Positions 55,701 to 64,000 of a stretch of DNA of 64,000 nucleotides are shown here, one piece after another. The position numbers and the translations under genes were made by a program. How positions within the stretch are numbered: position 1 is the first letter of the stretch; each line of letters starts with the position of its first letter. The DNA is from Sternotherus odoratus (taxonomy: Eukaryota; Chordata; Testudines; Kinosternidae): the NCBI GenBank assembly GCA_032164245.1, contig JAVMKO010000003.1, positions 5,156,651-5,220,650 of the forward strand, read 5' to 3'. Under the pieces are notes generated by a model. It ran no database searches. It saw only the letters and a list, made by a program, of their open reading frames with translations, and was not told the DNA's origin.

Positions 55701-56655
55701 GTTTTGGCTTTTTACTCCATATGTGCCCGTGTGTGCGTGCACTCTTGCAATTATTTTTCCCTCATACTTGTAGATGTTCTTAATCACTCCAAGTAGATCC
55801 AAGCATGCATTGATGCTATGCCTCCCAAATATGAAACCTCCTGTGAGAATTCAGCAAAGGACAATCAACTGGTAAAGCTTCCTTTTTGGGGTAAACTGAA
55901 AAGTAGTCCTTTGTGTGGTAAGGAAAAGCTGTCGTGTGCTGCTGTTCTGTCTTGTTTTAAAATATTTCGCTTCCAGTCTTCAAGGTGTCCTTCTCTTTGT
56001 CCAAATGGCATTCTGTTCTAATCCATACTGATCATCTTACTTCACCAGTGACACATGGAGGCTAGGTGGGTATGTGAGAAGCTTGTTCGGAATGATGGCG
56101 GCAGGTGTTGAGCGGGGCTTAAAGCTACCTTGAAATAATTGTTTACTTTTGTGTAAAGTCTAATTAGAAGGAGGCTGGTTGAAAACCTGGTTATCAGATT
56201 CACAGGCTCTCCCCTGAGCTCCAGAGAGCTCAAATCTCACGCAGGTGGCCAGAGAGCAGTAATGGGAGCAGGGCTGGAAGACTGAAGGCTCCAATCAGAC
56301 TCTTCTGTGGGGAAGATGTAGGAAACTGTACAATGTATACTCTTGGGGTAGAACATGAGGTGGTGTTAAGGCCGGCAGATCACTATGTGTTATTAGTCCA
56401 GTGCTCCTTTGGTTTTGGTCTTGCAGGCACTGTCCACCTACAAAGAAGATTTTAGTTTAAAAAGGTGCTTTTATGAATTTTTAATTGGAAAAGATCAGAG
56501 GGAAAATGTCCTCCTCTTTGTGGGAAGGGATAAGTCCTAGCTATTATATTTATATACATGTTCTAACAGCACCTAGAGCTGAGATTAAGGGGCTTCCTGC
56601 ACCAGGTGATGTACATATAATTAGTGAGAGAGCCTCTGCTCCAAAGCATTTAGAG
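55701..56655. other. No gene; one L2-like fragment
   Basis: Positions 56,545-56,655 resemble the L2-like tail in complement ('ttctaacagcacctagagct', ctctgctccaaagcattta). The rest is unique. Confidence 0.4.
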
Positions 56656-56740
56656 CTGGGGTCTCAAACACGTGGCCCGTGGAGTTATTTCTTGCAGTCC
56701 TCCATAAGTGCCGACTCCACCCGCAGCCAAAGCTCCCCTC
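56656..56740. mobile_element. Truncated hAT element, left end only
   Basis: ctggggtctcaaacacgtggcccg matches the left end of the element at 1097. No right end follows. Confidence 0.55.
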
Positions 56741-56929
56741 TCCCCTGGTTCGTAGGGAAGGCAGGTGATCAGGTTTATTGTCCTAATGCCCTGGCTCAAT
56801 GGTTCCAGGTACACTAACACATGAGGGAGTTAACACCTTAACAGAATCCAGTCAATTTGTCTCTTTACTTGTGTGTGTCCTTATGAACACTTCATAAATA
56901 GGAAAAAAAATCTTAGATTAATAAAACAG

Positions 56930-57055
56930 AACTGGATCCTCATTTCCCTATCTTCAAAATGGGGATAAATTATACTTCTCCATCTGCCAAAGGGGGTTGT
57001 AATGTTTGCACGATGCTCTTACATTATTGGATGAAAGATGCTATTTAAGGGCAAA
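56930..57055 (+). repeat. MIR SINE fragment
   Basis: 'ggatcctcatttccctatct', tcaaaatggggataaat and 'aaagatgctatttaagg' read in MIR sense. Confidence 0.55.
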
Positions 57056-57725
57056 ATGTATTCTAGGCATTCTCTTACTTGCTTTGTCCCTATTCCTCCA
57101 GCTGTCGTGAGGCATGCTGACAAAAACTGGGCTTCTGTCATCAAGGGGTTGTTGATGATGCCTTGCAATTTGCTTTGATTTACATATTCTCTCCCCCTCC
57201 CTCCACCGCCAAGCTTATAAAATAATTCCAATATTTCAGGTAGAGCCTAGTACCCTCTTTTTCATTTACAAACCATCTGCTTCTTACATTTGCCCCTCTT
57301 GCCTATCCTATCCTGTTCTATGTCTTTTGTATTACAGATGTCCTGTAAGATGGTGTAGCTGGATGGCTACCTTTTGATCCATGTTTTTTATAGCAGTGTT
57401 TGTTCTGGCAGCCTGCTGTTCAAAATTCAGGGAGCGCTATTGTAATTTTTGTCTGCATTTTTTTGAGATATTTGGTAAAGTTCTGTGGAATAGCAAAACA
57501 ATTGCCCTCCTTCCAAAGGAAACCAGCTCTCACACATTCATGAACCATGCACCTGGTGTGTTAACTATTATAATTGTTGTTTTCCCTACTATTAGTGACA
57601 TTGTTAATACTGAGTACTTGTGTGGCTCTTTACAAACATTAATAGTTAAATGAATGCTTAGTAAGATTTCGAAACGATGAATGTACAAGGCATTAACACT
57701 AAACATAAACATTTTAGCTAGACTT
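57056..57725. other. No gene recognised
   Basis: Unique AT-rich DNA. Confidence 0.4.
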
Positions 57726-57729
57726 ATTG

Positions 57730-57855
57730 AAAAGAACAGTCATGACATCTGGATTTGATTTCAGACTCTGCTAGAACCTTCCTGCTTGACTTGAACAAAT
57801 CTGTGCTTCAGTTTTCCCATCTGTAAAATATAGATATTGCCCTCATGGAGCTTGA
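57730..57855 (+). repeat. MIR SINE fragment
   Basis: 'tttgatttcagactctgcta', cttgacttgaac and 'cttcagttttcccatctgta' read in MIR sense. Confidence 0.7.
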
Positions 57856-59166
57856 TTAATATTTTAAAGCGTGCTGACATCCTTGATTTGGAGGAAGATG
57901 CTATTGAATGGCAAAATATGATAGGAAGTCTTAGAATGTTTCCGTTCAGAATAGTTCTGCTGGAAGTAAGACCACAGTGAGAGTATCCGATGGTACCGTT
58001 GCCGTGTATTTCCATGTGGCAATACCTTGGAGCCACGGAACATTTCTCAGATTTTTGGTCAAGAAATCACTGTCCCGGTTTGGTCTATCTGTGGTTCACA
58101 AAGCACATAGCGGTGGTGGAAGCATAGCTAAGGGAAACTCTTGATTGTTTTCATTTCCCACCTTTGTGACTGGTTGAGCAGAGACTGGTCCAAAGCTCAA
58201 GTATTGTGCACTGTGACTGTTCTCCAACCCGCCTTCAAAGTGCTTGGATTGTTCATCAGCACAAGTACTGCACAGGGAAAAACAACTCTGATAACTGTGT
58301 GTTGGGCATGCACCCACCTGAAGTGCAATGGACCCATGCAACACATCCTGAAGAACAACAATCCCAGAATAAGTCGGTATCCATTTTTTCTTAGTTCCTA
58401 GATTGGTCCTCTCATTATGTGACATATTTTATTCTCTCTTCCATGACTTCCAGCTCAGGGGTTCAGATCTTCGAAGTACTGATCAGCCTCCTCTCCAACC
58501 GAGGTCAATAGTTAGTTCTTGAGAGATTTAGATGATTCAATTTGCTGCCCAATTTTCCCTGCCTTACTCTGATCGCACTTTAAAAGATTTGCATCTGTTT
58601 ATCTGGGTGAATTTATTGTGAGAGTAGCCACTGCAAAAGCTCCCATGTGAAATTTAAAAGGGTCCTTCCCCAGAAGATAAATCTGAAGTGTGTGTCAGTG
58701 ATTACTTTAATGTAATAAATCATTGCATGTGAGCAGTACATGCTGGGAAAATGGTTCATTTCCTTGCTTACCTTGCAGGAGTCTAGTATTCATGAATCAA
58801 GGCAAGTATGTAGCTGGGGCACAAAACTAGGACTCCCTTCCCTCCCTGTGTGTTGTGGAGTATTAAGAGGGAATAGAAAATATTCAGTTCACGGGAATAA
58901 CAAATAAGTAAGGTTAAAACTACACCAATATAGAGCCAAGGATCTTGAAAATCATTTCCTCATTTATATACCTGCAGAGATCGAAGCGTATGCTGCTGCA
59001 TTTCCCACTGTGATTGCCTGAAGCAGTGCAGGGGAGCCCCAAGTTCTTTCTTTTTGTTGAAGTCTAGGTTTTGTGGGTGCTCTGTCCACCTGGCTGGATT
59101 TCCCTGGCTGCGTGCATGGCCCTCTCAATGGGAGTGGTGTGCATAGTGCCCTGTCCTGAACTCAGG
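57856..59166. other. No gene recognised
   Basis: Unique DNA. No exon or family identified. Confidence 0.4.
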
Positions 59167-59174
59167 ACGTAGCA

Positions 59175-59903
59175 CAGGAGTGGGCAAACTTTTTGGCATG
59201 AGGGCCAGATCGGGTTTGTGAAAGTGTACGGAGGGCCGGTTAGGACTGTATGGAGTGCCTCCCCAAAGAGCCTGGCCCCCGCACCCTGTCCACCCTCTCT
59301 CACTTCCCAATCCCTGACTGCCCCCCTCAGAACTTCTGAACCATCCAACCCCCCGTGCTCCTGGTCCCCTGACTGCCCCCTTCGGGGACCCTCCTGCCCC
59401 TAACTGCCCCCTGGAATCCCATCCCCTATCCACCCACCCCACTCGCTGTCCCCTGACTGCCCTGACCCCTATCCACAGCCCCCCGACTCCCATGCCTATC
59501 CAACCTCTCCCCTTCCCCTGACTGCCCCGACCTGTATCCACACCCCTGCCCCTAACTGCCCCTGGGACCTCACGCCCTATCCTCTCCCTCCCATTTCCCA
59601 TCCCCTGACTGCCCCCCTCAGAATTCCTGAACCATCCAACTGCCCCCTTCTCCTGGTCCCCTGACTGCCCCCCGGAACCCCCTGACCCTTATCCAACCCT
59701 TCCCTGTTCCCCGCCCCCTTACCATGCCACTCAGAGTGGCAGGAGCTTGTAGCCACAGTGCTGCAGCGCTGCCCGGCAGGAGCGGCGGGCCAGAGTGGTG
59801 TGGCTGTGGGGGAGCGGGGACAGCAGGGGAGGGACTGGGGTAGCCTCTCCATCTGGGAGCTCAGGGGCCGGGCATGATGGTGCCGGATGTTTGCCCATCC
59901 CTG
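59175..59903. mobile_element. hAT MITE, CAGGAGTGGGCAAAC ends
   Basis: The left end caggagtgggcaaactttttgg pairs with the complement of ccggatgtttgcccatccctg. The duplication acgtagca / acttagca matches at 7 of 8. The interior is a loose tandem array of cccctgactgcccc phrases. The 158-codon minus frame across it is an artefact. Confidence 0.88.
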
Positions 59904-59911
59904 ACTTAGCA

Positions 59912-60074
59912 GGTAAAATTTTCCACTTCACTTCTCTTATTTTTAAGAGCTCCTGACTCTCTTGTGTGCAATACGGAAAACCGTTGCTTGGCATTTGGAA
60001 ACAATTCTGTGTGTGTGTGTGTGTGTTCGTGTGTGTGTGTGTTCGTGTGTGTGTGTGTTCGTGTGTGTGTGTGT

Positions 60075-60109
<35 letters not shown>

Positions 60110-62293
60110 CGTGTGTGTGTTCTTCCCCTGTCCAGGGTTCCTTTCCCATCTGATAACTTTATCCTCCTTTTGCGATGTCACAATTGTCTGCTGTGGCAAC
60201 TTGTTCAAACAGCATCCGCAACCTCAGGGGCGGGAATAAATAATCCACACCAGCAAGCAGATAGATCCCCAAAGAGCCTATTTCTGCACAAAAGTTCTTG
60301 AGAGCAAAGCAAGGGAAGAGAAATATAAGAAATGCATGTGCACTTTTTTTTATTTTTTTTTTGCATCAACACCTATTCATTAATTTTCTGCAATGCTATG
60401 GAAAAATGACTGCGTTGTAGACATTAGAAATGGGAATGACTTCTTAGGTCACTTTTTCTAACCCCTGTTAGTGCTGCTGTGCCTTGCTGTGGATCTTTCC
60501 CTGTGGGAGCACTCCCCCATCCCCGATCTTTGCCCAGCTGATCAGAAATCCACTTGCACATCATTCACCTGTAGCCCATGTGGGCATAGTTCATAAAGAG
60601 GAGCGTCGTGCATGCCCTTGAGCAGCCTGTCTTGGACGTTCAAACAGTCATTCTTTGCAACAGTTGTTTTTTGTCTGGGGACCTCTCCTCATTTGTACTC
60701 TGCGAACACTGAACTGCTCTGCTATCCTACAGCCCTCCCTGTTTGCAGTCCCTTCTTTAATTAGACTTTTTGAATCCTATATACTTATTTACTCCTGCCT
60801 TTGTCACATCTAACTTCAGTTTCTACTTGACCTCTCTCACTGGCCAGCTTTCCCCTCAGCCGACCTTTTACTACTTGACACTTCTTTTGAGACTTATTTG
60901 TCCTTCTCTTCACTGCTGTGCCCAGTTCTCGCCAATCCAGTACAATGTTTTTAGTTCACACTCTTTAAGGGGTCTCTGCAGCTTAACAGAATTGATGCAC
61001 TCCAGCAAACTTGGAAAGAAAACAGTTATTCCTTAATGTTCTCTCAGTTTTTTTCCCAAAGTTTCCTTACTTTCAAATTTTTTTAAATGGAAAAAAACTC
61101 AATGAGCTCCAACTCTTTGCAACTGTACTTCCTTTTCTAGCTGGCTGGCTTCTGAGTTCGGCCACTTGACATGCAAGTGGAATTAACTTATGCTGCTTCA
61201 TAAAATGCTTTTTATTCCAAAGGATCCCTGGATCCAGTTTACAACTATACATGTGTAATCTTCAGGTGGGCTAGATTTTACTTCACTGTCATTTTCCAGT
61301 GCCTAAAAACCCCAACTTCCATAGAAAAGCACCGGGAGACCCTAAATTCAGTCACTAAGGATTTTCAGCACGCGTGTGCAGGATCAACCTCCCCATGATC
61401 AAGTCCAAAAAACAACAAAAGAAATTAACTGAATTCTGAAGTACCAACTTGATAAAATCTTATAATGATGCAGCAACATAATAACTTAATTTCTACAACA
61501 TAACATGGCTACTTTGTAATCCATGTACATTATCTTCACAGTTCTACACTAACATAAATAAAGAAAACAGATGGAATCTAAACAGGTCAGTTCTCACAGA
61601 AATACATTGAGAAGAAGAAACAGTGACTCAGACACAATTCATTCCTACTCCCCTCCCTTAGATCTCTTAGAGAGATCTCCCTAATAGGCACATGGGTTGC
61701 ATATGCAATAAACAGTGGAAATATGGTCAGTTGCCTGTCCGGTGGACATTTTTATATTCATATTCTTATGGCCCGTTTGCTTTGTGTAGATAATAAGATA
61801 TCATCATCTGAAATCCAACCTGCCTTCCCTCCCTGCACACAGAGGAAATTGCATGGTTTTCAGTGGAGTGTTGTTTTGTTTGTTTTTTTAGAAAAAAAAT
61901 AATTTTTTTCCCACAAAAAATTGTTCGTTCTTGCCTTTTATGAAGCTTTATAATAAATGTTGAAAGCTTTCATTTATAAAAAACGCAAATCAAAAATTTC
62001 AAGAACTGTTTCTGAGAAATTAAAAAAACAAAACGCTATTGTGTAAAATTTTTAAAAAGAGAGAGAGAGAAATTGAGAACTTGGAAATAAGAACATGAAC
62101 ATATTTTGTGAAACTCTTTTCTCCTGAATTTCTCTCTTGTGGAAGCATGAAGAGCCACATCTACCCTGCTAGGATGGGGTTCTGCGCTAATCCAGCTCTG
62201 AAACAATTGAAGCTGAGACATCTAACCCATTTTTTCTGGCAATAATTTTGTTTGGCTCTCCCTGTGAAACAAAATGGGAGCAGGGAAGGGGAA
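59912..62293. other. No gene; microsatellite and unique DNA
   Basis: Contains the GT array at 60,009-60,121. The rest is AT-rich with A- and T-runs (60,345, 61,880-61,920) and no recognised exon. Confidence 0.45.
60009..60121. repeat. (GT)n microsatellite with regular TTC interruptions
   Basis: Blocks of GT are broken by ttcg at 60,026, 60,042, 60,058, 60,074 and 60,108, giving a higher-order period of 16 bases for most of the array. The [19 protein letters not shown] frames are artefacts. Confidence 0.9.
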
Positions 62294-62941
62294 TGTAACA
62301 GCACAACGACTCACCCTGCAGCGCCTCCTGCTGGTTGCCCGGGAATTAGCTCTTTCCAGCTGTGGAGCACCCTCTGCAGGCTGGTGTCTCCCCATCACCG
62401 GACCCCGGTGCCTTTTGTCTGAGGCGCTGCCCCCTGGCAATACCCCCACACTTTCCCTGGGTCTCCTAACCCCACCTTGCCTCAGTACAAGGCTACTGCC
62501 AGTCTGCATCAACCCCCCGCTCCCTGGGGCAGACTGCAGTGGAAAAGCCACTCATCATGGGCAAGGGGCTTTGGACCTGCTGCCTTTCCCTGCAGCTCAG
62601 TACCCTTTTAGGCCTTCGTATAAGACCGCAGCCTGGGAGGTCACCAGGCCTGAGCTCCCCAGCTCAGCTCAGCTCAGCCTGCCCCTTCCCTAGCATTGCT
62701 CCACTCTCAGTACCCTTTGCGCTTTCAGGCAGCCAGGTCCATCTCCCTCTAAGGCTGGAGGGAGACTGTCCTCAGTGCCTGGCCACAGCCCTCTTATAAG
62801 AGCCAGCTGGGCCCTAATTGACCTGGCCACAGCTGTGGCCGCTATTCCAATCAGCTTTTTACTGATTTCCCCAGCCACAGCCCTCTACAGGACTGCCTTT
62901 TAACCCTTCCAGGTTAAACCCACCCCACTACAGGTGCAACA
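62294..62941. repeat. LTR-like interspersed repeat
   Basis: It begins tgtaacagcac and ends ctacaggtgcaaca, matching TG...CA ends. The sequence 'gcgcctcctgctggttgccc', 'cctgggtctcctaacccc', 'gggcagactgcagtgg' and 'ttaacccttccaggttaaac' is of a kind I recall as repeated in turtle DNA. No internal retroviral genes and no clear target duplication are seen, so a solo LTR is only a suggestion. Confidence 0.5.
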
Positions 62942-64000
62942 GTTCAGATCTTTCTTTGCCGTGGAGAGCGTGTTGTTTTTGCTTTTGTTTCTTCCGGAAG
63001 GCCGTAAGTGATTTCCCTTTTCTCAAGCCATCCTTGTGTTTTATCTGATTTGCCGTGTGGGTGGTGATCTGGTGGAGATCATGTCAGAGGAATATGTGGT
63101 GAAGTAGTGAGAGACTCGGGTATAAAAACTGGACCCCAAAATTGTGATTGTAGGAGGACAAGAACTTTTGTTCTGGCAGAGTTAGTCTAAGCTTGCACCC
63201 ACATTTTGTGCATCAAAAATGCTATTCAAGGTTGAGCTGCTGAGTACCAGATGCAAAGGGGGAGGTTCTTAGCATCTCTCAGTAGAATATGGAACTGCTC
63301 CTCTGTTCATGGCTGCATGTGTGATTGATGGTGGTGAATGTTGCAATCTTTTGCTAGTTTTATAGGATTTTTTAAATTATTTTTTAGGACTTTTGGAGAA
63401 GGGTCAGTCCACAGACATTCTCTCAACCATGACTACAGACTTCTCAAAATAACTATGGACTTGCTGACTGACTGTTTAGCTACATATTTTCATTTGAACT
63501 GTGGACTTTCTGAGCAAGAAATTATTGGAAGGGGGATGTTCTTCATTTGCATGAAGTTGGAGTAATCAGACTCCATCCAGAGATGCCAATGAGTGAGAAT
63601 ATCTCGTTTTGATTTGTCAAGGGACTCCTGAGGAAAGAAGAAACAGCAAGGCTGCTATCTGCAAAATGTGAAGGAAAAAAAGCCATGGCTTGCTTCTGGT
63701 TGCTGGCCTCTGGCCGTCCAGTGCCACCCTGTCTGACAGAGAGGCCTGTTCTGCCTCTACCTTCCTGACTGGCCACTGGCAAGTAGGAGTCCAGCAACAC
63801 ACATCTAAGATTCTGTATCCACAAGCGAGTTGACCCATAGCTGGCCAGGAGGTCTGTCCGCACTAAAATAGTTGTGCTGTGAAAACTGACTACGCCCCCT
63901 GCTGGAAGCATCGGGGTCCTACCAGTTGTCTCAGAAAGGAGCAGTAGAGCAGTCCTCCGGGCTGCCTGGAGTGGCAGCAGGGGAAGCAGCCAATAAAGGC
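62942..64000. other. No gene recognised
   Basis: Unique DNA. The last 150 bases are GC-richer and include a CTCF-like word and ccaataaaggc at the window edge, perhaps the start of another repeat. Confidence 0.4.
63893..63905 (-). promoter_or_regulatory. CTCF-like motif
   Basis: cgccccctgctgg is the complement of CCAGCAGGGGGCG, matching every position of the CTCF core (CCASYAGRKGGCR). Binding in vivo is not shown by sequence alone, and some repeats carry this word by chance. Confidence 0.45.

Noticed and set aside
59125..59601. 158-codon minus frame rich in Gly/Arg
   Set aside because: It is a translation of the tandem interior of a hAT MITE.
59906..60301. Cys/Val and His/Thr repeat frames
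   Set aside because: These are the GT microsatellite read in several frames.
1..64000. CRISPR arrays, tRNA or rRNA genes, bacterial operons
   Set aside because: No regular direct repeats with unique spacers, no tRNA cloverleaf apart from SINE heads, and no rRNA-like blocks. The sequence is animal nuclear DNA.

Overview
The window is vertebrate nuclear DNA, most likely from a turtle; a crocodilian is the main alternative. The evidence is the repeat mix. There are many CR1 LINE 3' ends with octamer tails, several non-autonomous hAT elements ending in CAGGGGTGGGCAAA- or CAGTGGTTCTCAA-type inverted repeats, Penelope-like element (PLE) tails, a tRNA/CR1 composite SINE, Harbinger-like MITEs and old MIR/L2-like fragments. 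No bacterial or viral gene set is present, and I found no convincing host protein-coding exon. The long open frames are either transposon remnants or chance frames in GC-rich or low-complexity DNA.

The one strong sign of a host gene is at 12.8-13.5 kb. It is a CpG-rich, promoter-like segment with a palindromic NRF1-type site and a degenerate tandem repeat of about 21 bp carrying TTCCGT/TTCGG motifs. A possible non-coding first exon on the + strand ends at a candidate splice donor near 13,309. It is followed by G-rich and GT-rich minisatellite DNA. If this reading is right, the remaining 50 kb is a very large first intron, which fits the absence of other exons. The gene cannot be named from this window.

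Layout: 0.4-1.6 kb CR1 tail with a nested hAT. 3.0-4.6 kb hAT inside hAT. 6.3-7.1 kb partial foldback hAT (copy A). 12.8-14.1 kb CpG island and minisatellite. 14.6-15.2 kb and 17.4-18.9 kb antisense CR1 bodies, the second with a nested Harbinger MITE. 15.6-15.8 kb palindromic PLE tail. 22.1-22.9 kb MIR, CR1, PLE and hAT nest. 23.8-24.3, 32.5-33.1, 34.3-34.7, 35.8-36.0 and 59.2-59.9 kb hAT MITEs. 27.7-28.4 kb Harbinger-like element. 28.5-30.5 kb foldback hAT (copy B) holding a Helitron. 37.4-38.5 kb sense CR1 reverse-transcriptase tail with a nested hAT. 42.4-42.6 kb second palindromic PLE tail. 44.6-45.0 kb pogo/Tigger-like MITE. 47.0-49.3 kb foldback hAT (copy C) split by a PLE with a GIY-YIG remnant. 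52.9-54.2 kb two Harbinger-like MITEs. 62.3-62.9 kb LTR-like repeat.

The most interesting signals come from the mobile elements. First, a hAT family in which the transposase 3' end, including the hATC dimerisation domain, is present as inverted copies on both flanks of the central coding segment. Two copies share this design, and one supplies the exact empty site for the Helitron in the other. Second, PLE tails with a hammerhead-ribozyme-like core, where inversion and truncation breakpoints repeatedly fall at that core. One such inversion makes a perfect 75-bp palindrome bounded by a 12-bp target duplication. Third, the promoter-proximal 21-bp repeat array. All family names come from reading the sequence and have not been checked against a database.
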